Below are positions 18,185-26,141 of a DNA stretch of 64,000 bases, piece by piece. The stretch comes from Clostridia bacterium. GTDB taxonomy: Bacteria; Bacillota; Clostridia; Lachnospirales; Lachnospiraceae. Within the stretch, counting starts at the first letter, position 1. Each line of letters starts with the position of its first letter. The notes beneath the pieces were generated by a model. The model saw only the letters and a list, made by a program, of their open reading frames with translations, was not told the DNA's origin and did not search any database. The stretch spans positions 249,078-313,077 of the forward strand of contig CAJTAT010000002.1 in the NCBI GenBank assembly GCA_910574475.1, in the 5' to 3' direction. Both the position numbers and the translations under genes were made by a program.

Positions 18185-19609
18185 ATGTCAAATATTTTGA
18201 AAGTTACAACTCCCTTGACGGGTTACGAGAATAATAGTATCAAAAATAATCCCAATACTAGTCATGCGGAGAATATGAATATCCAAAATCCGGTAGATCC
18301 CAGCAAGGTAGTACGACCAGACGGGCGTACAGACGCCAATTCGCAGAACGGGGCTCAGCTTGGAGCAAATTTTGATTCTAATTTTGGTGCTTTTGTTCAG
18401 TTACTTCGTGATACGCCAGAACTTAGCGATCTCATGTCCAGGTTGATGTTCAGCGGCATGGCCAGTCTGGTAGAAGCTGGGATTGGAGAGAACACTGCGG
18501 AAGAGATAGCCTCACTTATGCAGCTTTTAAAAATGACAGACGCAGAACTGCTTTCTTTTTTAAAGAATCAGACAGCAGGGGCTGTGCGTTTTCAGGGGCC
18601 TTTTTTTGCACTTATGCGGCAGGCACTGACGGATGCTCCCACGATAGAGCAGCGGGCTGATATTCTAAATTTCCTGAAGCGGTACACGGATATGTCTTCT
18701 GGAAAGCATTTAATGGAGAATATCAAGGGCAATCTAAATGAAATTAAGAAATATCTCTTTCACCAGCAGCGGGAACAGTTGGAGGAGCTTTCTCGTAGTT
18801 TGAGTCATAAAGGTCCCCAGGACACAGGAAGAAATACAGCTCGGCTTCAACAGGATATTATTCCTTTCCTCGGCAAGTACATTGCCCAGACAAAAAGCAC
18901 TGGCCATCTCAGAGATCTGGTCTCCCAGTTGCTCAGCAATACTGCAAGATACGAAAATGGAGATTTGAATAAGTTAATTGAGGAATTTAAAGATCTTCTC
19001 AAATACCCTTCATTTCAAAAAAATTTTGAGGGTATGGATGAAGATCAGCTTCGTAATCTATTGATGAAGCTGAATTTTGATAAAGCTGCCGGACAGGCGG
19101 AGTGGGCTGACAAATTCTTAAATATCCTGCGAAGCGGAATCCAAGGTGAGGCAGGCTTAGAGAACCGTCAGGTCTTTGAAAATATTGTAAATGCCTTGCT
19201 TCTGAATGAAAGTGTTTACATGCCAGTCCTTCACTTAATGCTTCCTGTGGAGTTAAATGGGCAGATGATGTTCTCTGAACTGTGGATTGATCCTGATGAA
19301 GAAGGAAGTGGCTCTTCAGATCCCAGAGATCGGATAGCCAAGCTTCTTATCAAATTTGATATTAAGGATGTGGGATTCTTTGATCTGTTGATCGTATATG
19401 AGCATGAAAATGTTAGTATGCGGCTTTTCTACCCTGATCAATTAGCTCCTTTTGAATCTGAAATCACACAGGGGCTCCATGGTATCCTGGACAGGAATCA
19501 GCTCAATTGCGAATTTTTAAGCGTGGAAAAATCTATTATTCCTATTCCTGTATCCAGTGTGTTCCCAAAGATTTATGAAAGGAAGAATACAGTCAATGTC
19601 ACAATTTAA
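18185..19609 (+). CDS. FliK-like hook-length-control-related protein (YlqG-like), unknown function
   Basis: A 474-residue protein that I do not recognise with certainty. It has no signal peptide or membrane segment. Residues 1-75 are polar and disordered, 80-330 are helical (e.g. LMSRLMFSGMASLVEAG, EEIASLMQLLKMTD), and the C-terminal part (about 340-470) has alternating strands ending LPVELNGQMMFSELWIDPDEE..., then KFDIKDVGFFDLLIVYEHENV, resembling a divergent Flg_hook domain. It overlaps the next gene, a free FlhB C-terminal domain, by 14 bases. Bacillus has a similar pair (ylqG-ylqH). That pairing suggests a role in export-specificity switching. It is divergent from cheA; AGGTGA precedes the ATG. 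Confidence 0.6.
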   Translation: MSNILKVTTPLTGYENNSIKNNPNTSHAENMNIQNPVDPSKVVRPDGRTDANSQNGAQLGANFDSNFGAFVQLLRDTPELSDLMSRLMFSGMASLVEAGIGENTAEEIASLMQLLKMTDAELLSFLKNQTAGAVRFQGPFFALMRQALTDAPTIEQRADILNFLKRYTDMSSGKHLMENIKGNLNEIKKYLFHQQREQLEELSRSLSHKGPQDTGRNTARLQQDIIPFLGKYIAQTKSTGHLRDLVSQLLSNTARYENGDLNKLIEEFKDLLKYPSFQKNFEGMDEDQLRNLLMKLNFDKAAGQAEWADKFLNILRSGIQGEAGLENRQVFENIVNALLLNESVYMPVLHLMLPVELNGQMMFSELWIDPDEEGSGSSDPRDRIAKLLIKFDIKDVGFFDLLIVYEHENVSMRLFYPDQLAPFESEITQGLHGILDRNQLNCEFLSVEKSIIPIPVSSVFPKIYERKNTVNVTI

Positions 19610-19946
19610 TGATGTAATGAACCGAAAAGCAGTTGCTTTAAAATATGACGAGAACAAGCATGCAGCCCCTATTATTGTGGCGTCTGGAATGGGTTATATG
19701 GCAGAAAAGATTGTAGAGGTTGCCAATGAAAACGGGGTGCCAATCTATGAAGACAATTCTCTGGCTACCGTGTTGACTCAGTTAAACCTGGGAGCAGAAA
19801 TTCCGCCGGAGCTTTATCAGGCTGTGGTGGATATCTACGCATATTTTTTGCGATTCGTTCCTGGAAGGCCCCAAGAGCCTGAGGAGCCTCAGGCGGATGA
19901 GCAGAAAGAGAATGTTTCTGAACCTGATACAGAAGAAACCGAGTAG
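19596..19946 (+). CDS. Stand-alone FlhB C-terminal-domain protein (EscU/YscU family, YlqH-like)
   Basis: A 116-residue soluble protein matching only the cytoplasmic C-terminal domain of FlhB: AVALKYDENKHAAPIIVASG, AEKIVEVANENGVPIYED and LNLGAEIPPELYQAVVDIYA. In full-length FlhB the NPTH motif just before this region autocleaves and switches export specificity; here that site reads approximately KHAAP with no NPTH, so cleavage is not expected. There are no membrane helices. The tail is acidic (EEPQADEQKE). ATG 19596 is chosen (GGAAG about 10 bases upstream); the start overlaps the FliK-like gene. A role as an alternative substrate-specificity partner is inferred. Confidence 0.8.
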   Translation: MSQFNDVMNRKAVALKYDENKHAAPIIVASGMGYMAEKIVEVANENGVPIYEDNSLATVLTQLNLGAEIPPELYQAVVDIYAYFLRFVPGRPQEPEEPQADEQKENVSEPDTEETE

Positions 19947-19970
19947 GGGAATGAACTTCTCCACTACTCG
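19940..19970. terminator. Hairpin shared by two convergent gene ends
   Basis: CGAGTAG (19940-19946) pairs with CTACTCG (19964-19970), with further pairing of GGGGA and TCTCC inside. The two arms contain the stop codons of the FlhB-like gene (plus strand) and the epimerase gene (minus strand). There is no clear U-tract on either strand, so it may end or slow transcription weakly in both directions. Confidence 0.4.
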
Positions 19971-21034
19971 TCGCGCGTTTCGCATGCTGCAGTCAGCTTG
20001 CGAAATGCATTTATAGTGTCCTTCAATCCTTCCTGGATGTGCACCCGTGGGGTCCACCCCAGCTTTCTTAGCTTAGCAGCGTCTAACATTCCTTTGGTAG
20101 AAGTCGAGTAGCCTCTGCGCTCCACCTCTTCGGGAAGTTCAAAGACCACTTTCGATTTTGCAATCTCTGCCATGTGGGCAGCCAAATCCTTTAATGTGAT
20201 GTCGGAACACTCATCAGCCGCATTGTAGGCCTGACCGGGTTCTCCGATTAGCATCGTATAAAGAACTGCGGACGCAACGTCTGTGACAAAGGTGTAGGAA
20301 AACTTCTGATTCCCCTCACTTTTCAGAACTATATCCTCTCCCGCTGCAGCTTTTTTGATAAACTGGGCAATTGCTTTGGAGTCAGAAGGTAGCATCGTAG
20401 GGCCGTATATGCGGCTCAATCTCGAAATGCTAAAGTCAAAATCATATGCCTGATGATAAGCGTTGCATAAAGTTTCCCCCAGCCGTTTGCTCTCGGGGTA
20501 GCCGGCGCGCAAGGTATTACAGTCAATATATCCCAGATATTTCTCATCAAATTTCTCTGTGTCTCCCCGGTTTTCCCCATAGATTTCCACTGTAGACAAA
20601 AAACAGAAGCGCTGTGCTCTGTGTGACGCAGCATAGTCCAGGAGATTTTTGGTTCCAATGACATTGGAGGCAATGGTTCCAATTGGGTCTTGTGAGTACT
20701 GCATAGGGTGCGTATTGCTGGCTCCGTGAATAATGTAGTCTACAGCGCCACATTCAGGAATTCCCTGATTGATATCGCAAGAGATATATTGAAAATCCTT
20801 TCTATCCCAATAAGCCCACAGACGCTTCCTGGCAGATTCTGCATTTCGGCTCAGGGCAATTACTTTTACAGAGCTATCTGTGATATCATTGTGCAGCATT
20901 AGCAAGTCTACCAGACACTTTCCCACCATTCCGGTAGCCCCGGAAATCATGATTGTGCTTGGAATGTTATCAAGCTTTTCAAATAACCTGTCCTGGCTGG
21001 CCCAAAATTTTAGTTCTTGTTCATATATATTCAT
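19964..21034 (-). CDS. NAD-dependent sugar-nucleotide epimerase/dehydratase
   Basis: A 356-residue extended short-chain dehydrogenase. The dinucleotide loop is ISGATGMVGKCL near residue 30, the serine of the catalytic triad lies in FLSTVEIYGE and the Tyr/Lys pair in GYPESKRLGE. A substrate-binding section follows (ISRLSRIYGPTML). Such enzymes alter a nucleotide-linked sugar in the cytoplasm. ATG 21034 is chosen because GAGG lies five bases upstream; the frame stays open 15 codons further. It is the last gene of the presumed flagellin-modification operon. The exact substrate cannot be read from sequence. Confidence 0.88.
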   Translation of the reverse strand: MNIYEQELKFWASQDRLFEKLDNIPSTIMISGATGMVGKCLVDLLMLHNDITDSSVKVIALSRNAESARKRLWAYWDRKDFQYISCDINQGIPECGAVDYIIHGASNTHPMQYSQDPIGTIASNVIGTKNLLDYAASHRAQRFCFLSTVEIYGENRGDTEKFDEKYLGYIDCNTLRAGYPESKRLGETLCNAYHQAYDFDFSISRLSRIYGPTMLPSDSKAIAQFIKKAAAGEDIVLKSEGNQKFSYTFVTDVASAVLYTMLIGEPGQAYNAADECSDITLKDLAAHMAEIAKSKVVFELPEEVERRGYSTSTKGMLDAAKLRKLGWTPRVHIQEGLKDTINAFRKLTAACETRDE

Positions 21035-21120
21035 CTTATCCTCTTTCTGCGTCACTTTGATTTTATATTCAAACGGCACTCTGACGGTTGCAGACGCATG
21101 TCAACGAAGAAGCGTTCGCC

Positions 21121-22230
21121 TCAAATCAGCATAAAGCAGCCTGTATGGGCTATCTTATAGTCTTTCTGGTGATATAGAAAGAACAGTGTTGTCAAGCTTT
21201 CTCCCAGATAACCAATATATCGGTCCGCCCGTTCCCAGCCTCTGGGACTGCTCAATTCTTCTGTCCGGGCTAAGATGGGGAACATCCAGTCACAATATTT
21301 CCTGAAAATGTCTTTCTTTGCTATCAGCATATTAAAATTATATAAGTATTGATCGGAAAAAATCTCCGGCAAAGCGTCCGCATAAGCCGGGGCCAATTCC
21401 CTTAAAGCCAGAAGCATAGCATCCCAGTCCTCCTCTCTTAAGTAACGTCTGTGATGTGCTTCTATATTAGGTAAATGCATGGACGGATAAGGAAGAATCA
21501 CATCTATATCATGTTCAAATATCCGACTCCAGTCTTCCTCTGTCACATCTAAAATCCTGCGGTAGTGATACAGTCCCAGATACGCTTCCTCTGCATGTTT
21601 TCCTATCCAGTAGGTAGCAGTCAGCTCCGAATAGTTTGGATTCTTGGCCGAAATATTATCGCCTTCATTATCGCATTGTTCTGCAATCCGCACCTCTGTC
21701 AGAGCTGAGCCCGCCTGAATGGTATGTACCCAGGAGGGAGGGGTGTATACAGTCTTTAAGGGTCTGTCTTTATAAAATTTGGACATGTAAACGGATACAG
21801 CTGGTGTATCTGAGAACAATCCAGCAGAGTCTGCCAAAGAAGTATGCGCAGTACTCCTTTCTCCCATCTCCATATTGGAACGCAATGGGAAAAAGCGTCT
21901 CTCCTGGCCATAGAAGCGTTCCAGAAGTTCTGCCTCTGTCCGGGAGTCCAGGCATCGATAATTAAAAAATGACCGCAATTTCAAGGCCGCAATAATTGCC
22001 TCATGATGGACGTCGGGCGCTGCTATCAAAATCAATGTATCTGTCTGATCAAATTCACTCAGCTCTATCACTGGAATTCCATCAATGGAAGACGGATTTC
22101 CCGCCCTATCGCTGACAAGGAACGTCATAATGCGGACGTGGGGATATAATTTTTTTATTGCGAAATATACTCTCACGGCTACCATTTGGGCTCCGTAGAT
22201 AGCTGCTGTGATCATATGGGTATTCCTCAT
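21121..22230 (-). CDS. DUF4422 domain protein (putative glycosyltransferase)
   Basis: A 369-residue protein in two parts. Residues 1-110 look like a Rossmann-type fold (AAIYGAQMVAVRVYFAIKKL; DTLILIAAPDVHHEAI), similar to domains that bind nucleotide sugars in glycan clusters. Residues 150-369 are a DUF4422 domain recognised by YLGLYHYRRILD, LPNIEAHHRRYLREEDW and NFNMLIAKKDIFRKYCDWMFPIL. DUF4422 proteins are commonly found in capsule or surface glycan loci. There is no membrane segment. It sits between the epimerase and the CDP-glycerol-transferase-like gene, all co-directional. Confidence 0.8.
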   Translation of the reverse strand: MRNTHMITAAIYGAQMVAVRVYFAIKKLYPHVRIMTFLVSDRAGNPSSIDGIPVIELSEFDQTDTLILIAAPDVHHEAIIAALKLRSFFNYRCLDSRTEAELLERFYGQERRFFPLRSNMEMGERSTAHTSLADSAGLFSDTPAVSVYMSKFYKDRPLKTVYTPPSWVHTIQAGSALTEVRIAEQCDNEGDNISAKNPNYSELTATYWIGKHAEEAYLGLYHYRRILDVTEEDWSRIFEHDIDVILPYPSMHLPNIEAHHRRYLREEDWDAMLLALRELAPAYADALPEIFSDQYLYNFNMLIAKKDIFRKYCDWMFPILARTEELSSPRGWERADRYIGYLGESLTTLFFLYHQKDYKIAHTGCFMLI

Positions 22231-22275
22231 ATATCAGAAATGCTCCTTTTCTCTATCTTTATGAGCGCTCTTATC

Positions 22276-23568
22276 TCACACCTCTACATTTTGTATCATC
22301 ACTGGCTTCCCAGTCTCACGATACAGCCACACCAGAGAACTCATATCTCCATAATATGCATCACTAAGTCCAATGGCTGTATACATGTCTGGTGTATCAT
22401 CATATATGCCTATCTCTTCTGTCAGGAATCTCTCTTTTAATTCCAAATAGGCATCATACCTGCCTGGCCGCATAGATAGGAGCGTACTCTCCATCAGAGG
22501 GTGGGGCCGCCATAACAGCACAGCATCTTCCTGGCTTTTGAACAGTTCAAAGACTCTTTCCATCTTTTTCAAATAAGCATCACAATCAGGAAGCATACCG
22601 TTCAAAGTGGTATTGTATAAGATTACTTTCTTACCTTCTATCCGTTCCAGCCATTCCTGGGGCGCCGCCACATTATCGCGATTCACGGAGCGCACTTTAT
22701 CAAACTTGGGTGAGCCAAGGGCAAGAACTTTTTTCTTAAAATCTATATCAGGCCATATTTCACTACAATACTTAATATAATCTTCCCTTTCCTTTTCTGT
22801 CTGTGCAATCACATAATCTGCAAAGGCCATAGCAGGTGGAGTAGAATATTCATCGTCAATTCCTTCCCCATTTTGCACGAAATAGGGCACATAAACTAAT
22901 TTTTCTGTATATTCCTTTAAATTTTTTGAATAGAAAAATGGATGTACAGAGGTAACACGGTTTTTGTCATCATAAGGATTGTGGATAAATATAATATCCG
23001 GCATCCTTGCCCCAAAATCATATTCGTCATAGGGAGTAATCGGTACGTAGTCCGGGAACTCTGTCCCCTCATAATACTCTTCCCGAAAACTCCCATCTAT
23101 ATTTAGATCATAATAAGGAATTGGTATCACATAGGCATCACAATCTTCATCCTTATCTGCTGCCATCCAGATACTCTCCAGAGAGTCCCACATAGAAGCT
23201 TTATATGGAAGAAACACTACTTCCATCCGGTTGGGAACTTCTTTATCTATTAACCGCCGGACCTGGAGCAGCTGCTTCGTCAGCGCCTGAGCCATCTCTT
23301 TCCGCTTTTTCGGCTGCTGCAATGCAAGAGCCATCTGATACAAGTTCTCACAGTATGCTTCCAGTTCTGTCACAGTCTCCGTATTATCTCCATACAGAGC
23401 TTCCATTCCATTTCCAATAGCAACGGCCCCATCCTGACAGTCTGACAGGAGCTGAATCAAGGTTTCCTCCTGTTCAGATGCCTTATTCAAATTCATCTTC
23501 AGCGCCTTATTCGCCCGGATCAGGGCATCCGTCATAGAGAGCAATTGCTTTTTCGTTGTACGACTCAT
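22276..23568 (-). CDS. CDP-glycerol glycerophosphotransferase-like protein (TagB/TagF-like domain)
   Basis: A 430-residue protein. The first 110 residues are helical and hydrophilic. The remainder resembles the Glyphos_transf fold of teichoic-acid polymerases: VVFLPYKASMWDSLESIW, a mid-region KKVLALGSPKFDKVRS, AVLLWRPHPLMES and, at the end, GLSDAYYGDMSSLVWLYRETGKPV, where D-SS marks the nucleotide/phosphate site. No signal peptide or membrane span is seen. Family members transfer glycerol- or ribitol-phosphate from CDP-polyol. It precedes a cytidylyltransferase by 13 bases, which supports a CDP-linked donor. Substrate and acceptor are inferred only. Confidence 0.75.
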   Translation of the reverse strand: MSRTTKKQLLSMTDALIRANKALKMNLNKASEQEETLIQLLSDCQDGAVAIGNGMEALYGDNTETVTELEAYCENLYQMALALQQPKKRKEMAQALTKQLLQVRRLIDKEVPNRMEVVFLPYKASMWDSLESIWMAADKDEDCDAYVIPIPYYDLNIDGSFREEYYEGTEFPDYVPITPYDEYDFGARMPDIIFIHNPYDDKNRVTSVHPFFYSKNLKEYTEKLVYVPYFVQNGEGIDDEYSTPPAMAFADYVIAQTEKEREDYIKYCSEIWPDIDFKKKVLALGSPKFDKVRSVNRDNVAAPQEWLERIEGKKVILYNTTLNGMLPDCDAYLKKMERVFELFKSQEDAVLLWRPHPLMESTLLSMRPGRYDAYLELKERFLTEEIGIYDDTPDMYTAIGLSDAYYGDMSSLVWLYRETGKPVMIQNVEV

Positions 23569-23581
23569 CCTTTCACCCTCC

Positions 23582-24295
23582 TCATTTCATCCAGTCTTCT
23601 TTTTCTGCCATATAGAGTGCTTTGAATATTTCAATGTCCTCTACCGTGGTCAATTTTATATTTTTCGCAGAACCTTTTGAGAAATAGAGCCGCTCTCCCA
23701 GCTCTGCCATCAGCACATTAATATATACAGCATCTGTAATACCTCGCTCCAGGGCCTCTGTCTCAGCCCACAAAGCCTTTTCATAGAAATAAGCCTGAGG
23801 CGTCATTACCCGCATAATATTGTCCCGGGCAACAATTCTATCCCCGCTGATTCCATCCTCCGACTGAATAATCGTTTCCGCCTGAAAACGGATGGCAGAT
23901 AGACCATTTCCGTATCGGCGGCAGGTGGCAATACAATCAGATATAATATCACTGCTAACAAAAGGTCTGACAGCATCATGCACTAACACGATATCTCCTT
24001 TTCCACAGACGTCCTTCAATTCTAAAATAGCTTTCCTGGTGGAAGCTTGCCCATTTTCTCCTCCATTTATCACCCATTTCAGTTTTGTGATGCCATACTC
24101 TTTTGCATAAGCCTTCAGAATTTCTCCCCATCCCTCCAGACAGGAGACTATAATCCCATCGATTCCCGGATGTTTCTGAAACGCTTCCAGTGTATATACA
24201 ATAATGGGTTTATCGTATACATTAATAAACTGTTTGGGAACATCCTGCTCTGTTCTTGTTCCACTACCTCCGGCAAGGATCAATGCAATATTCAT
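23582..24295 (-). CDS. IspD/TarI-like cytidylyltransferase
   Basis: A 237-residue CTP-dependent nucleotidyltransferase of the IspD family. The nucleotide loop LILAGGSGTRTEQDVPKQF is intact, including the Arg and the catalytic Lys. Also present are VHDAVRPFVSSDII, the RVMTPQAYFYE segment and the C-terminal KNIKLTTVEDIEIFKAL. Family members make CDP-methylerythritol (IspD) or CDP-ribitol (TarI). Its neighbours, a CDP-polyol transferase-like gene and glycosyltransferases, fit the TarI-like role better. Its ATG overlaps the stop of the paralogue upstream (ATGA). Confidence 0.85.
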   Translation of the reverse strand: MNIALILAGGSGTRTEQDVPKQFINVYDKPIIVYTLEAFQKHPGIDGIIVSCLEGWGEILKAYAKEYGITKLKWVINGGENGQASTRKAILELKDVCGKGDIVLVHDAVRPFVSSDIISDCIATCRRYGNGLSAIRFQAETIIQSEDGISGDRIVARDNIMRVMTPQAYFYEKALWAETEALERGITDAVYINVLMAELGERLYFSKGSAKNIKLTTVEDIEIFKALYMAEKEDWMK

Positions 24296-25017
24296 AGGAG
24301 AACCTCTTTCTGCTTCTTTCTCTGCTTTTTCATATGGTATAAGGCTTTAAACATTTCCACGTCTTCTACTGTATTTATTTTAATATTAAAATCAGAGCCT
24401 TTTGAGAAATAAACAGTTTCTCCCAGGCGGGCCATTACACTGTTATTGTCCACACAGTATTGAATCCCTTTCTCTTTTGCTTTTTCATGCATTTCCCACA
24501 GATAGTTCAGCCGATAGGACTGAGGGGTCTGGATTCTACGGAAATCGTATCGGGAAATCGTATCCCGGCTGGCCACCCCATCCTTTGTAAGCATAATCGT
24601 GTCCATGGAACGGACTGCCGCAACGCCCATTCCTTTTTCCTGGCAGCTTCGAATACTGTCTGTGATAAGATCATCTGTTACCAATGGACGGATGGCATCG
24701 TGTACTACCACAATATCATCCGGCCGGCAGATCTCCCTCAGACGAGCCACTCCATTTCTGGTGGATTCTTGGGCATCAGCACCACCTACTACAATCTCTG
24801 TCAGTTTCGAGATATTAAATTGTCTCGCATAGGCCCTGACCATTTCCTGCCATCCAGACAGGCAGGAGACAAGAATCATATCGATCTTCGGGTGGTTCTG
24901 AAATACCTGCATAGTATATACAATAACTGGACGATTTTCTACGATTACAAACTGTTTGGGGATATCCATCCGAAAGTTTGGATCCACACCACCTGCCAAA
25001 ATTAACCCTACGTTCAT
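24292..25017 (-). CDS. IspD/TarI-like cytidylyltransferase paralogue with altered nucleotide loop
   Basis: A 241-residue paralogue of the next gene, collinear over its full length (VHDAIRPLVTDDLITDSI; RRIQTPQSYRLN; FNIKINTVEDVEMFKALY). The nucleotide loop differs: where the paralogue reads AGGSGTRTEQDVPKQF, this one reads AGGVDPNFRMDIPKQF, losing the Gly-Thr-Arg portion while keeping the PKQF lysine. It may use another substrate or be weakened. ATG 25017 is chosen with AGGAG five bases upstream. Overlap with the neighbour implies coupled, near-equal expression, possibly as a heterodimer (inference). Confidence 0.8.
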   Translation of the reverse strand: MNVGLILAGGVDPNFRMDIPKQFVIVENRPVIVYTMQVFQNHPKIDMILVSCLSGWQEMVRAYARQFNISKLTEIVVGGADAQESTRNGVARLREICRPDDIVVVHDAIRPLVTDDLITDSIRSCQEKGMGVAAVRSMDTIMLTKDGVASRDTISRYDFRRIQTPQSYRLNYLWEMHEKAKEKGIQYCVDNNSVMARLGETVYFSKGSDFNIKINTVEDVEMFKALYHMKKQRKKQKEVLL

Positions 25018-25025
25018 AAACACTC

Positions 25026-26114
25026 CTAATGATTCAATAATATTTTCAATCGCTCTTCTGCTGGTTGATAGTTCTGTTCAGCCGACAGTCTATAGTATTC
25101 CACAGCCTTTGGAAGATTTCCTGCAACCTCATACCATGTCCCCAGATTATAGGCTGCCCGAAAAGAACCAGTTCCACCCACTCCCTGATTTTCAGGAACC
25201 TCCCCAATCTCCAGACATTTCAGGTAAGATTGCTCAATATGCGGCAGATAGGAGACGTACTTTGCAGTGTCTGCCAAAATTGCTTTCATATATAAAATTC
25301 CACAGGCAAAATTAAAATCAGCATAGAGTGCCAGGCTATTCTCTTCTGCTTCCACAAGAGCCAAGGCCTTTGGCCAATCCTGAACTTCAATCAAGGCATA
25401 CAAATAATTAATGATACCATTTGCCCGATATCCAGCCCCTCTCTCAGGAACATAACGATAAAAATCTTGATAATATCTGCAGGCCTCTTGATAGCGCTTT
25501 AACCCCCGCAATGTCTCTCCAGTCTGATACAGAATATAGGGATCCTCTGGAACCCTTTCTATCTCTTCCAGAAGAATTGTCAGATTCCGTTCTACCTTTC
25601 CCTCCTGCAAGTATCCATCATGCTCAAAAAGTAACGGAAGGGGATAGATCGGAAGCTTAGAATCCACCTGCTCATGAATTCTCCCTACATAGTTTACACC
25701 CCGGGGGAGTAATCTAGTCGTATAAGAATAGGCATACGCCTGCTGCTTTTTCCCATCTGCAGTGTCTTCCATATAAAAATCCTGACGCTCAATCGCCCCC
25801 AGCCTGTCTGTATGTGCCAAAAACTCCTCTATATCTTTCCGTGTTCCCTGAATCAGATATTCATCTGCGTCCAACATGAGATTCCAGTCACAATCCGACT
25901 GTGCCAAAGCAAAGTTCCTGGCCGCAGAAAAATCCTGATTCCATTCAAAATCAGTCACAACTGCCCCATAAGAAGCAGCAATCTCCTTTGTCTTATCTGA
26001 GGACCCCGTATCAGTAATATAGATTTTATCAACCAACCCCTTGGCCTGCGAAAGGCATCGGGACAGGCTTCTCTCTTCATTTTTGACAATCATAACAAGG
26101 GCCAATGTCTGCAT
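25026..26114 (-). CDS. Family 2 glycosyltransferase with TPR-like C-terminus
   Basis: A 362-residue protein. Residues 1-180 are a GT-A fold of family 2: LALVMIVKNEERSLSRCL, the donor strand IYITDTGSSDKTKEI and the metal motif LMLDADEYL. Residues 190-362 are tetratrico-like helical repeats (ILYQTGETLRGLKRYQEACRYY; YNLGTWYEVAGNLPKAVEYY). This domain pairing is seen in SunS-like and flagellin glycosyltransferases, where repeats help hold the protein acceptor. There are no membrane spans, so it should act in the cytoplasm. It follows the two larger glycosyltransferases downstream of flagellin. Confidence 0.85.
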   Translation of the reverse strand: MQTLALVMIVKNEERSLSRCLSQAKGLVDKIYITDTGSSDKTKEIAASYGAVVTDFEWNQDFSAARNFALAQSDCDWNLMLDADEYLIQGTRKDIEEFLAHTDRLGAIERQDFYMEDTADGKKQQAYAYSYTTRLLPRGVNYVGRIHEQVDSKLPIYPLPLLFEHDGYLQEGKVERNLTILLEEIERVPEDPYILYQTGETLRGLKRYQEACRYYQDFYRYVPERGAGYRANGIINYLYALIEVQDWPKALALVEAEENSLALYADFNFACGILYMKAILADTAKYVSYLPHIEQSYLKCLEIGEVPENQGVGGTGSFRAAYNLGTWYEVAGNLPKAVEYYRLSAEQNYQPAEERLKILLNH

Positions 26115-26141
26115 CTTTTCACCTCTGATTTATAAGTTTTA

